From assembly GCF_029892285.1 (NCBI RefSeq), contig NZ_JARXVM010000004.1, positions 62,001-126,000 on the forward strand: a stretch of DNA of 64,000 nt. Reading direction: 5' to 3'. Under the pieces are notes generated by a model. It had not been told where the DNA came from and did not search any database. It saw only the letters and a program-made list of their open reading frames with translations. The stretch is from Rhizobium sp. SG_E_25_P2. GTDB lineage: Bacteria; Pseudomonadota; Alphaproteobacteria; Rhizobiales; Rhizobiaceae. Positions 51,903 to 62,820 of the stretch are shown here, one piece after another; the stretch's first letter is position 1, and every line of letters starts with the position of its first letter. The position numbers and the translations under genes were made by a program.

Positions 51903-53000
51903 ATGAATCGTAGAACATTTCTGAAGGCCGGCGTCGCCACGCTCGCACTCGCCGCGGCGCTTCCCGCGCTGGCGGATCCGATGACGGACGCCAAGGCCGT
52001 CGTCGAAAAATACGCCACCAAGGTCGACAAATGGGATGGCCCGACCACCGGTCCCAAGGCCCAGACCGGCAAGAATATCGTCATTCTCGTGGGGGACATG
52101 AAGAATGGCGGCCAGCTCGGCGTCGTCAACGGTATTCAGGAAGCCGCAACCGCAATCGGTTGGACCGTGACCGTGCTGGACGGCGCAGGCTCGATCGACG
52201 CCCGCACGGCCGCCTTCGGCCAGGCTATGGCGCTCTCGCCGAACGGCATCATCATCAATGGCTTCGACGCCGTCGAACAGGCGCCGGCGATGGAACAGGC
52301 GAAGGCCGCCAAGATCCCGATGGTGTCCTGGCATGCCGCTTCCGCAGTCGGTCCGGTTCCGGAAGTCGGCGTCTTCGCCAATGTCACCACCGACGCCATG
52401 GAAGTCTCTAAGGCTGCCGCGAATTACGCCTATGTCGACGCCGGCGGCAAGCCGGGCGTGATCATCTTTACCGACTCGACCTACGCCATCGCCATCGCCA
52501 AGGCCGACCGCATGAAGGAAGAGATCGAAAAGCTCGGTGGAACGGTGCTCGAATATGTCGATACGCCGATTGCTGAGACCTCGCAGCGTATGCCGCAGCT
52601 GACTGTGGCGCTTCTGCAGAAATACGGCGCCGCCTGGACGCATTCGCTGGCGATCAACGATCTCTATTTCGACTTCATGGGGCCGGCTCTGTCGGGCGCG
52701 GGCATTCCCGGCGACGGGGCGCCGATCAATGTCGCTGCCGGCGACGGCTCGGAAAGCGCCTATCAGCGCATCCGCGCCAAGCAGTATCAGAAGGTCACGG
52801 TGGCCGAGCCGCTCAATCTGCAGGGCTGGCAGTTGGTCGACGAACTGAACCGCGCTTTCGCTGGCGAGGGCTGGTCGGGTTATGTGTCGCCGCTGCATGT
52901 GGTGACCTCTGATAATGTCGAATTCGATGGCGGCCCGAAGAACACCTTCGATCCCGACAACGGCTATCGCGACGCCTACAAGAAGGTCTGGGGCGTCTAA
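51903..53000 (+). CDS. Sugar-binding protein, CUT2 (periplasmic binding protein type 1)
   Basis: A 365-residue periplasmic receptor with a clear twin-arginine signal (MNRRTFLKAGVATLALAAAL, cleavage near PALA). The mature part has the type 1 fold (KNIVILVGDMKNGGQLGVVNGIQEAATAIGW, PNGIIINGFDAVEQAPAM). The frame opens at 51876, but the ATG at 51903 has GGAGGAGG upstream. It is last of the CUT2 genes and is followed by a strong hairpin. The ligand is unknown; an aldonate-related sugar is inferred from the regulon. Confidence 0.9.
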   Translation: MNRRTFLKAGVATLALAAALPALADPMTDAKAVVEKYATKVDKWDGPTTGPKAQTGKNIVILVGDMKNGGQLGVVNGIQEAATAIGWTVTVLDGAGSIDARTAAFGQAMALSPNGIIINGFDAVEQAPAMEQAKAAKIPMVSWHAASAVGPVPEVGVFANVTTDAMEVSKAAANYAYVDAGGKPGVIIFTDSTYAIAIAKADRMKEEIEKLGGTVLEYVDTPIAETSQRMPQLTVALLQKYGAAWTHSLAINDLYFDFMGPALSGAGIPGDGAPINVAAGDGSESAYQRIRAKQYQKVTVAEPLNLQGWQLVDELNRAFAGEGWSGYVSPLHVVTSDNVEFDGGPKNTFDPDNGYRDAYKKVWGV

Positions 53001-53008
53001 GCCTCGAC

Positions 53009-53037
53009 GGTCCGGGCGACGTCGCATCGCCCGGGCC
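53009..53037 (+). terminator. Hairpin after the CUT2 binding-protein gene
   Basis: An 11-bp stem (GGTCCGGGCGA / TCGCCCGGGCC, one G-U pair) with a 7-base loop begins nine bases after the stop. The bases CTCTTCCC follow, so it may terminate weakly or protect the mRNA. The small gene at 53079 could still be read through from here. Confidence 0.5.
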
Positions 53038-53078
53038 TCTTCCCAACCGGCCCAGGGCCGTATTTCTCAGGATATGTC

Positions 53079-53411
53079 ATGATTATTCGCTATGCCCTTT
53101 TCGAGGGCGAGATCCATGCCGGCATGGAAGAAGAGTTCCGCGCCTTCGTCAAGGAGAAGCTCGTGCCGCTCTGGACACGCTTTCCCGGCGCAGAAGAGAT
53201 CCGCGTTCTCGATGGGCTCGACCGTGACGAGGGCGCGCCCGTCTACGCCATGGCGCTCGCGATCCGTTATCCCGACATGGCCGCCGTCGAGCAGGCGCTG
53301 GCTTCCGACGTTCGCGTCGAAAGCCGCGCGGTGACCGGAGAGCTTCTCAAGATGTTCACCGGCAAGGTGCATCATCACCTGTTTTCGGCAAACGAATACG
53401 CGCCGGCGTAA
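53079..53411 (+). CDS. Small dimeric alpha/beta-barrel-like protein (EthD/antibiotic-monooxygenase-like)
   Basis: A 110-residue cytoplasmic protein. The pattern beta (MIIRYALFEGEI), helix (MEEEFRAFVKEKLVPLWTRFPG), beta (EEIRVLDGL), beta (YAMALAIRYPD), helix (MAAVEQALASDVRVESRAVTGELLKMF) fits the ferredoxin-like fold of EthD and antibiotic-biosynthesis-monooxygenase relatives. Catalytic residues are not defined in this family. It lies 78 bases after the CUT2 binding protein and before a strong terminator, so it may belong to that operon, perhaps acting on a sugar-derived metabolite. Confidence 0.65.
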   Translation: MIIRYALFEGEIHAGMEEEFRAFVKEKLVPLWTRFPGAEEIRVLDGLDRDEGAPVYAMALAIRYPDMAAVEQALASDVRVESRAVTGELLKMFTGKVHHHLFSANEYAPA

Positions 53412-53473
53412 CGGCCGCATCTCGGCTTTGCCGGGCAGATCAGTCAGCAGTCCAAAAACGAGCCGCTCAATGA

Positions 53474-53510
53474 AAACGGCCCTCTTTCCAATCCGGAAAG
53501 AGGGCCGTTT
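53474..53510. terminator. Strong bidirectional rho-independent terminator
   Basis: A 16-bp perfect stem (AAACGGCCCTCTTTCC / GGAAAGAGGGCCGTTT) with a 5-base loop AATCC. The stem's own A/T ends give T-rich 3' ends on both strands. It lies between the plus-strand small gene and the convergent katG stop, so it serves both. Confidence 0.85.
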
Positions 53511-53536
53511 GTTGTCAGGCTATGGCTGGTCGCCGA

Positions 53537-55851
<2,315 letters not shown>

Positions 55852-56772
55852 ATGACGAACCTTTCGATGAGACATCTCAGATATTTCGACGCCCTGGCGC
55901 GTCACGGTCATTTCGGGCGGGCGGCCGCCGATTGCGCCGTGACCCAGCCGGCTTTGTCGGTGCAGATCAAGGAACTTGAGGAATTGCTCGGCGCGCCGTT
56001 GGTTGAACGCGGCGCGCGGCAGATCCGGTTGACGGCGCTCGGCGAGACGGTGGCGGCCCGGGCCCGCGATGTTCTCACCTCGGTGGATGAAATCGCCAAT
56101 CTTACCCGCGGCGCGAACGGTGATTTCATGCGGGAATTGCGACTCGGGGTGATCCCCACCGTCGCGCCCTATCTGTTGCCAGCGTTGATCAAGGCGCTTG
56201 CGAAGCGCTATCCGGATCTCGACGTCCGTCCGCGCGAAACGGTGACGCAGCGGCTCATTGCCGATCTCGGCGACGGTAAACTGGACGCGGCCATCGTCGC
56301 GCTGCCGGTGTCGGAGCCTTCCCTGACCGAAACGCCATTGTTCGAGGAAGAGTTCGTGCTGGTGCGGTCGCTGGACGATGCCGTCAAGCCCGTCCCCAAT
56401 CCGCAGGCTCTGCGCGAAATGCGTCTCCTGCTTCTTGAGGAGGGGCATTGTTTCCGTGACCAGGCTCTATCCTTCTGCGATATCGCGCCGCCCGCGCCGC
56501 GCGATCTGATGGAGGGGAGTTCGCTTTCGACCTTGGTGCAGATGGTTGGCGCGGGAATTGGCATCACGCTCATTCCGCAGATGGCGGTGGCCATCGACAC
56601 CCGGTCGGCGGCGGTCTCGATCGCCCGTCTCAGCGACCCCAGCCCATCACGGATGGTGGGCATGGTCTGGCGCAAGAGCAACCCTCTGGGCACACAATTG
56701 CTGCAGATTTCCGACCTCGTCCGTGAAGAGGGATTGCGTCTCTTGTCCGACATCGCCGAGCGGGGAGCCTGA
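55852..56772 (+). CDS. oxyR: Peroxide-sensing LysR-type regulator OxyR
   Basis: A 306-residue LysR regulator with an N-terminal winged helix-turn-helix (MRHLRYFDALARHGHFGRAAADCAVTQPALSVQIKELEELL). The redox pair is Cys200 and Cys209 in GHCFRDQALSFC, with the spacing and surrounding residues of OxyR proteins that form a disulfide on peroxide. Its placement divergent from katG is the classic arrangement. Confidence in OxyR rather than a general LysR protein is high. Confidence 0.94.
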   Translation: MTNLSMRHLRYFDALARHGHFGRAAADCAVTQPALSVQIKELEELLGAPLVERGARQIRLTALGETVAARARDVLTSVDEIANLTRGANGDFMRELRLGVIPTVAPYLLPALIKALAKRYPDLDVRPRETVTQRLIADLGDGKLDAAIVALPVSEPSLTETPLFEEEFVLVRSLDDAVKPVPNPQALREMRLLLLEEGHCFRDQALSFCDIAPPAPRDLMEGSSLSTLVQMVGAGIGITLIPQMAVAIDTRSAAVSIARLSDPSPSRMVGMVWRKSNPLGTQLLQISDLVREEGLRLLSDIAERGA

Positions 56773-56837
56773 GCTCGGCAAACGCGGAGAATTTGATGAG
56801 GCAGTATGGCTGACTAAAAAATCACCAGCTAATCGCC

Positions 56838-56882
56838 TTGACACATTTTTGGGCCACCATTAACAATTTCTACCAATTGGTA
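56838..56882 (+). promoter_or_regulatory. Promoter and palindrome upstream of the second BMP operon
   Basis: TTGACA at 56838-56843 is a perfect -35 match, and TAACAA 17 bases downstream is a weak -10. The perfect 12-bp palindrome TACCAATTGGTA (56871-56882) lies just downstream and 19 bases before the chosen ATG. A regulator of unknown family could act there. Confidence 0.5.
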
Positions 56883-56901
56883 AAAAATGGGGAACCACAA
56901 A

Positions 56902-57888
56902 ATGTCTAGCCAATTCAAACTGTCGCGTCGCTCTGTGCTCGCCTCGGGCCTCGCGCTCGGCGCATCCTCCTTCATTCCCTCCGTGCGCGCCGCCGAACCG
57001 ATCAAGGTCGCCGGCATTCACGGTTCGCCGGTTGAAAACGCCTGGAACTCGGTGCTGCATAAGGCAATGCAGGACGCCGCCAAGGAAGGCGCGATCGAAT
57101 ATGTGTTTTCCGAAGGCGTATCCGGCACCGATTATCCGCGCGCCATGCGCGAATATGCCGAACAGGGCGCAAAGCTGATCATCGGCGAAACCTTCCCGGT
57201 CGAAAAGCAGGCTCGTGAAGTGGCGGCTGACTATCCCGAGACCGCCTTCGTGATGGGGTCGAGCGGCAAGGAAGCCGGCAAGAATTTCGGCGTGTTCGGC
57301 ACCTGGAATTTTGACGGCGCCTATCTCGCCGGCATGCTAGCCGGCAAGATGACCAAGTCGAATGTGGTCGGTTCGGTCGGCGCCATGCCGATCCCGGAAG
57401 TCAACATGCTGATCAACGCCTTTGCGGCGGGCGTGAAGGCGGTCAATCCGGACGCCAAGCATCTGGTCACCTTCATCGGCACCTTCTTTGATCCGCCTAA
57501 GGCGCGCGAAGCGGGTCTGGCGCAGATCGACGCCGGCGCCGACATCCTGTTCGGCGAACGCATCGGCACCGCTGACGCCGCCAAGGAGCGCGGCATCAAG
57601 TCGGTCGGTTCGCTGATCGATTACACGCCGCGTTATCCTGATACGGTGTTCGCCAATGCGCTGTGGAATTTCCGCCCGATCCTCAACGCCGCGCTCGCCG
57701 ATATCGCCGCCGGCAAGCCGACCGGTCGCGATTACACCGCTTACGGTCTGATGAAGGAAGGCGGCAGCGACATCGTTTACGTCAAGGGCGTAGCTCCCGC
57801 CGACGCCGAGGCGGCGATGGAGAAGGTGCGCACGGACATCAAGTCCGGCGCCTTTGAAGTTCCCCGGATCATGGACGAGCCCAAGTAA
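56902..57888 (+). CDS. BMP-family nucleoside/nucleobase-binding protein (second operon)
   Basis: A 328-residue periplasmic receptor with a twin-arginine-type signal (KLSRRSVLASGLALGASSFI ... VRAAEP). The mature part has VAGIHGSPVENAWNSVLHKAM, FSEGVSGTDYPRAMREYAEQGA and FGTWNFDGAYLAGMLAGKM, typical of BMP-type receptors. An ATG at 56887 exists, but the ATG at 56902 has GGGGAA seven bases upstream and is preferred. It leads an operon containing an amidase, an ATPase, two permeases and a cytosine-deaminase-like gene. Confidence 0.88.
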   Translation: MSSQFKLSRRSVLASGLALGASSFIPSVRAAEPIKVAGIHGSPVENAWNSVLHKAMQDAAKEGAIEYVFSEGVSGTDYPRAMREYAEQGAKLIIGETFPVEKQAREVAADYPETAFVMGSSGKEAGKNFGVFGTWNFDGAYLAGMLAGKMTKSNVVGSVGAMPIPEVNMLINAFAAGVKAVNPDAKHLVTFIGTFFDPPKAREAGLAQIDAGADILFGERIGTADAAKERGIKSVGSLIDYTPRYPDTVFANALWNFRPILNAALADIAAGKPTGRDYTAYGLMKEGGSDIVYVKGVAPADAEAAMEKVRTDIKSGAFEVPRIMDEPK

Positions 57889-57897
57889 GCCTTGATC

Positions 57898-59307
57898 ATG
57901 CAGGAAGACGCCACCAGCCTCGCGGAGGCGATCGCAAATGGTCGCCTCGCCTCTGTCGAGGCGATGCGGGCTTGCCTCTCGGCAGCCGATAGGGCTGCCG
58001 ATCTGGGTTCCATCGCCTATCGCGACGACGGCAAAGGCCTTGCCGCCGCCCAGGCGGTCGATGCGATGCCATTGTCCTCTCCCGAACGTGCGGCCATGCC
58101 CTTCGCTGGCGTTCCCACGCTCGGCAAGGATCTTGGCGGCCCTTTTGCCGGCTTTCCGATGGCGGCCGGGTCGCGGCTCATGGCGAGGCGCGGCGGTTTT
58201 GTTGATTCCGATCTTGCGGAACGGTACCGGAGCGCGGGCTTCTGTCTGTTCGGCCTGACCACCAGCCCGGAATTCGGCCTGTCGCTCGCCAGCGAACCGG
58301 CCATCGGTCCCATCGCCCGCAATCCGCTGGCGCCGGATCTCTCGGCCGGAGGCTCCTCTGGCGGAGCCGCAGCTGCGGTCGCGTCGGGCATTGTCAGCAT
58401 CGCGCACGCCACCGACGCGGGCGGATCGATCCGCGTGCCCTCCGCCTGCTGCGGTCTCGTCGGCTTGAAGCCTAGCCGGGGGCTAATGCCGGCCGGCCCG
58501 CATTTCGGCAATCATCTCGCGGGGCTGGCCACCGAACTCGCCATCTGCCGCTCGGTGCGCGACAGCGCCGCCATGCTTACACTCTTGTCCGGCGAGGCGA
58601 GGGGGCCATTTCCACCCGTGGCGCTGGCTGCTCCCGGCGATGGGCCGCTGCGCATAGGTCTCCTGACCGACACCGGAGACGAGTTTCCCACCGATCCGGA
58701 CCGCGCCCAGGCGATCGAAGACGCCGCCCGTTGTCTGGAGCAGGACGGCCACCGCATCGTCCCCATCTCGTTTTCGCAGATTGAAGCGGCGGCGGCCAGC
58801 AGCCGGCGCGCCTTCGTCGATATCGTCTGCATCAACCTCGCCGATACGATCGCACAGTTTAATCTCGACGCGACCAAGACCGAGCGGCTGACCCAGGCTG
58901 TGATTGAGCGCGGCCTCGGCATGAGCGCCGGCGCGGTGTGGCGCAGCTTCAACGCCATGGTCATCGTCAGCCGCGACCTCTGGCGTCTGTTCGACGGGAT
59001 CGATTGCCTGCTCACGCCGATCCTGTCGTCCGCGCCGCTGCCGGTCGGCTCTTTCCCCAGCGATCACGCCGATACGGATCTGCATTTCGACCGCATGGCC
59101 GCGTTTTCGCCGCTTGCAGCGCTGGCCAACGCGTCGGGCTTCCCGGCTCTGACCCTGCCCTTCGGCCGCGACGCCAGGGGATTGCCGCTGCCGGTGCAAT
59201 TGATGGCCCCGATGGGCGGCGATCACAGGCTCTTGCGTCTCGCCTCGCGTCTGGAGCAGGATGAACGCTGGACGCATCCTTTCCCGATCGCAGGATTGAC
59301 CGCATGA
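57898..59307 (+). CDS. Amidase (amidase signature family)
   Basis: A 469-residue amidase with the Ser-cisSer-Lys triad: Lys77 in GVPTLGKDLGG, the cis-Ser in AGGSSGGAAAAVASG (Ser153/154) and nucleophile Ser177 in TDAGGSIRVPS. It hydrolyses an amide bond; the substrate is not readable. ATG 57898 (MQEDAT) is preferred over TTG 57892; both lack a strong ribosome site. It stands between the binding-protein and ATPase genes and overlaps the ATPase start by four bases, so it is clearly part of the transporter operon. With the cytosine-deaminase-like gene downstream it may act on ureido or amide products of base breakdown. Confidence 0.88.
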   Translation: MQEDATSLAEAIANGRLASVEAMRACLSAADRAADLGSIAYRDDGKGLAAAQAVDAMPLSSPERAAMPFAGVPTLGKDLGGPFAGFPMAAGSRLMARRGGFVDSDLAERYRSAGFCLFGLTTSPEFGLSLASEPAIGPIARNPLAPDLSAGGSSGGAAAAVASGIVSIAHATDAGGSIRVPSACCGLVGLKPSRGLMPAGPHFGNHLAGLATELAICRSVRDSAAMLTLLSGEARGPFPPVALAAPGDGPLRIGLLTDTGDEFPTDPDRAQAIEDAARCLEQDGHRIVPISFSQIEAAAASSRRAFVDIVCINLADTIAQFNLDATKTERLTQAVIERGLGMSAGAVWRSFNAMVIVSRDLWRLFDGIDCLLTPILSSAPLPVGSFPSDHADTDLHFDRMAAFSPLAALANASGFPALTLPFGRDARGLPLPVQLMAPMGGDHRLLRLASRLEQDERWTHPFPIAGLTA

Positions 59308-60824
59308 GCGCTTCCGTTCTCGACATTGTCGGCGTCAGCAAGCGGTTTGGCGACAATCTTGCCAATGACGATATTTCGCTTTCGCTGGGTCGGGGCGAGA
59401 TCGTTGCGCTGCTCGGCGAAAACGGCGCCGGCAAGACCACGCTGATGAGCATCCTGTTCGGCCATTATACGCCCGACAGCGGCCATATCCTTATCGACGG
59501 TCGCGATCTGCCGCCGGGCAAGCCGCGCGATGCCATCCGCGCCGGCATCGGCATGGTGCATCAGCATTTTTCGCTGGCCCCCAATCTGACCGTGCTCGAA
59601 AACGTCATGACCGGAACCGAAAGCCTGTGGTCGCTCGGCTCAAAACGCGCCGAGGGCCGGGCCAAGCTGATGGCGATTTCCGAGCGCTTCGGTCTGAAGA
59701 CCGATCCCGACGCCCGGCTGGGCGATCTCTCGGTCGGCGAGCAGCAGCGCGTCGAGATCCTCAAGGCGCTTTATAACGACGCCCGCATTCTGGTGCTCGA
59801 CGAGCCGACCGCGGTTCTGACCCAGATCGAGGCGGAACGTCTGTTCGCCATTCTCAAGGACATGGCGCGCCAGGGTCTGTCGCTGATCTTCATTTCGCAC
59901 AAGCTCGACGAAGTGATGTCCACCGCCGACCGCGTCGTCGTGCTGCGCGGTGGACGGCTGGTCGCCGAACGCAAGGCGGCGGAGACCAGCAAATCCGAAC
60001 TCGCCGAACTGATGGTCGGGCGCAGCGTGTCGCGTCCGGTCCGAGAGGCCTCGACGCCGGGCGAGATCGTGCTTGAGGCGGTCGGCGTCACCATCCGTCA
60101 GGGCGGTGTCGACAAGCTCAAGGCGGTGGATTTCCGTCTGCGCGCCGGAGAGGTTCTCGGCGTCATCGGCGTATCCGGCAATGGTCAGGCGCAGCTGGCG
60201 CAGATGCTGTCGGGAACGTTGCCCCGGACGTCAGGCGACATCCTCCTGTTCGGCCAGACCGTTGAACGGCTGACGGTGTCAGATGCGGTCGCGGCTGGTA
60301 TTGGCCGCATCCCCGAAGATCGCAACAAGGACGGCGCGATCGGCGAAATGGCGATCTGGGAAAATGCTGTTCTGGAACGCCTGTCGAAATTCTCGAAAAA
60401 CGGTCTGGTCGACCGCAAGGCGGGCGCCGCTTTTGCACAGGATATTATCAGCCAGTTCGACGTGCGCGGAGGCTCGCCAACCAGCCGCATCCGGCTGTTG
60501 TCGGGCGGCAATATGCAGAAGCTCATTCTGGGCCGCAATCTCATCGAACGACCGAAGATCCTGATTGCCGCGCAGCCGGCCCGCGGGCTCGACGAAGGCG
60601 CGGTCGCCGCTGTACATGCGCGCATTCTGGAGGCGCGCCGCCAGGGCGCGGCGGTCCTGTTGATTTCCGAAGATCTCGACGAAGTCATGGCGCTCGCCGA
60701 TCGCATCCAGGCTATTGTCGGCGGCAGGCTGTCGCCGCCGATCTCCGCCGAACAGGCATCGACGCGAAAACTCGGGCTGATGATGGCGGGCGAATGGGAG
60801 AGTGAGGTGGCGCATGCGGTTTGA
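59304..60824 (+). CDS. BMP-type ABC transporter ATP-binding protein (second operon)
   Basis: A 506-residue tandem ATPase with Walker A GENGAGKTT, Q-loop VHQHFSLAPNLTVLENVMTG, signature LSVGEQQRVEILKAL and Walker B ILVLDEPTAVL in the first half. The second half has a modified P-loop (IGVSGNGQAQL) and LSGGNMQKLILGRN with ILIAAQPARGLD. It is the counterpart of the protein at 29644. It overlaps the amidase stop and the first permease start. Confidence 0.92.
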   Translation: MSASVLDIVGVSKRFGDNLANDDISLSLGRGEIVALLGENGAGKTTLMSILFGHYTPDSGHILIDGRDLPPGKPRDAIRAGIGMVHQHFSLAPNLTVLENVMTGTESLWSLGSKRAEGRAKLMAISERFGLKTDPDARLGDLSVGEQQRVEILKALYNDARILVLDEPTAVLTQIEAERLFAILKDMARQGLSLIFISHKLDEVMSTADRVVVLRGGRLVAERKAAETSKSELAELMVGRSVSRPVREASTPGEIVLEAVGVTIRQGGVDKLKAVDFRLRAGEVLGVIGVSGNGQAQLAQMLSGTLPRTSGDILLFGQTVERLTVSDAVAAGIGRIPEDRNKDGAIGEMAIWENAVLERLSKFSKNGLVDRKAGAAFAQDIISQFDVRGGSPTSRIRLLSGGNMQKLILGRNLIERPKILIAAQPARGLDEGAVAAVHARILEARRQGAAVLLISEDLDEVMALADRIQAIVGGRLSPPISAEQASTRKLGLMMAGEWESEVAHAV

Positions 60825-61863
60825 ACGCCGTGAACACCGACCGCTGGCGCTGGTCGTGGCAACGCCGCTGATCGCCATCGCCGCCGCCATGGCGATCGCC
60901 GGCGTGCTGATCGCGATTGCCGGCGCGCCGGTTCTGGAGGCCTATTGGTTGATCCTCAAGGGCGCCTATGGCTCCAGGTTATCCGCCACGGAGACGCTGA
61001 CCCGCGCGGCGCCGCTGATTCTGACCGGGCTTGCCGCAGCCGTCGCGTTTCGCGCCCGCCTCTGGAATATCGGCGGCGAAGGCCAGCTTTATCTCGGCGC
61101 CATCGCGGTCGCATGGATGAGTTCGCATCTTCTCGGCGACCTGCATCCTGCCGTTCAGATACCTCTTTTGCTGGTCTTCGGCGCCATTGCCGGCATGGTC
61201 TTGCTGCTGGCGCCGCTCTGGCTGAGATTGCGCTTTTCGGTCGATGAAGTGGTGACGACGCTGCTTCTGAATTTCGTCGCAGTCCTCTTCGTCTCGATGC
61301 TGATCGACACGGTGCTCAAGGATCCCATGGCCTTTGGCTGGCCGCAGTCGCAATCGGTCACCGATCAGGCGATGCTGCCGAAGCTCTTGTCGCGGTCGCG
61401 GCTGCATCTCGGCCTGGTGATTGCGATCGCGCTGGCCTTCGTCCTGCATTTCGTTCAGTCGCGCACGGTGTTCGGCATGCAGTCGCGGGCGGCTGGTCTC
61501 AATCCGCAAGGCGCGGTCTTTGCCGGCGTGCCGCTCGGACGCACGCTGGTGATCGTCGCCTGCCTGTCGGGAGGGCTCGCGGGTCTTGCGGGCGCAATCG
61601 AGGTGATGGGCGTCAAGGGTTACGTGACCACGGATCTGTCGCCGGGGTATGGCTATTCTGGCATCGTCGTCGCCATGCTCGCCAATCTCAATCCGCTCGG
61701 CGTCGTGCTGGCCGGACTGTTCACCGCCACCATGTTCGTCGGCGCTGATGGTATGAGCCGCAGCCTCGGCATCCCCAGCTATATCGCCGATGTGATCGTG
61801 GCGCTGTCGCTGCTCACCATGCTGATCGCCGTCTTTTTCACCCAATACAGGATCCGCCGATGA
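60814..61863 (+). CDS. BMP-type ABC transporter permease 1 (second operon)
   Basis: A 349-residue inner-membrane permease. The opening helix is VVATPLIAIAAAMAIAGVLIAIAG. Family features are APLILTGLAAAVAFRARLWNIGGEGQLYLGAI and LRLRFSVDEVVTTLLLNFVAVLF. The ATG at 60814 overlaps the ATPase stop by 11 bases and has GAGG upstream. It is the counterpart of the permease at 28559, though its FRARLWNIGGEGQ motif is closer to the standard family form. Confidence 0.9.
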   Translation: MRFERREHRPLALVVATPLIAIAAAMAIAGVLIAIAGAPVLEAYWLILKGAYGSRLSATETLTRAAPLILTGLAAAVAFRARLWNIGGEGQLYLGAIAVAWMSSHLLGDLHPAVQIPLLLVFGAIAGMVLLLAPLWLRLRFSVDEVVTTLLLNFVAVLFVSMLIDTVLKDPMAFGWPQSQSVTDQAMLPKLLSRSRLHLGLVIAIALAFVLHFVQSRTVFGMQSRAAGLNPQGAVFAGVPLGRTLVIVACLSGGLAGLAGAIEVMGVKGYVTTDLSPGYGYSGIVVAMLANLNPLGVVLAGLFTATMFVGADGMSRSLGIPSYIADVIVALSLLTMLIAVFFTQYRIRR

Positions 61864-62804
61864 GCGCGCTGTTCGACATCGTCGCCTCCGCCGGTCTCTG
61901 GGCCGCCGTGCTCAGGATTGCGACGCCCCTGATCCTCGGTACGCTCGGCGCGCTGCTGTGCGAGCGAGCGGGCGTGCTCAATCTGGGCATCGAGGGGATC
62001 ATGACCTTCGGCGCGATGATCGGCTGGCTCGCGGTCTATAACGGCGCCGATCTCTGGACCGGATTCCTGATTGCGGGGATCGCCGGCGGCGTCTTCGGTC
62101 TGCTGCATGCCGGCCTGACCGTGACGCTCGGCCTGTCGCAGCATGTCTCCGGCCTGGGCGTCACGCTGTTTGCGTCGAGTTTCAGTTACTACGTCTTTCG
62201 CCTCATGGTGCCGGTCGCCGGCACGCCGCCGACGATCGAGCCATTTCAACCGATTGCGATCCCCGGGCTGAGCGATATTCCCTTCATCGGACCGGCGCTG
62301 TTTTCCCAGACGCCGCCCACATACGCCGCCATTCTTCTCGCAATCGTGCTGGCCTATATGCTGTTTCGCACCCCGCTCGGGCTGGCGATCCGGATGACGG
62401 GGGAAAATCCGCATGCGGCGGATGCGCAGGGCGTCAATCCCATGGCGGTGCGTTATGGCGCCGTCATCGCCGGCAGCGCCCTGATGGGCATGGCGGGAGC
62501 GTTTCTGACGCTGTCGGCTTTCAACAGCTTTTTCCCGACCATGGTGCAGGGGCGTGGCTGGATCTGCATCGCGCTCGTGGTGTTTTCGTCCTGGCGGCCC
62601 GAGCGGGCGCTGTTGGGCGCGCTGCTGTTTGCTTTCTTCGACGGCTTTCAGCTCAGGCTGCAGACGACGCTCGGCGGCGCGGTGCCCTATCAACTGTTCC
62701 TGATGATCCCCTATATCCTGTCGATTGCGGCGCTGGCGGTCATGGCCCGGCGCGCGCGCGTTCCCCAGGCGCTGATGCAACCCTATCGGCGCGGCGAGCG
62801 CTGA
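61860..62804 (+). CDS. BMP-type ABC transporter permease 2 (second operon)
   Basis: A 314-residue permease with many helices. The motif ERAGVLNLGIEGIMTFGAMIGW is diagnostic of the second permease of BMP-type nucleoside importers. Its ATG overlaps the previous stop (ATGA). It is followed 16 bases later by the cytosine-deaminase-like gene. Confidence 0.91.
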   Translation: MSALFDIVASAGLWAAVLRIATPLILGTLGALLCERAGVLNLGIEGIMTFGAMIGWLAVYNGADLWTGFLIAGIAGGVFGLLHAGLTVTLGLSQHVSGLGVTLFASSFSYYVFRLMVPVAGTPPTIEPFQPIAIPGLSDIPFIGPALFSQTPPTYAAILLAIVLAYMLFRTPLGLAIRMTGENPHAADAQGVNPMAVRYGAVIAGSALMGMAGAFLTLSAFNSFFPTMVQGRGWICIALVVFSSWRPERALLGALLFAFFDGFQLRLQTTLGGAVPYQLFLMIPYILSIAALAVMARRARVPQALMQPYRRGER

Positions 62805-62820
62805 CCTCCGGAGAGTGACC

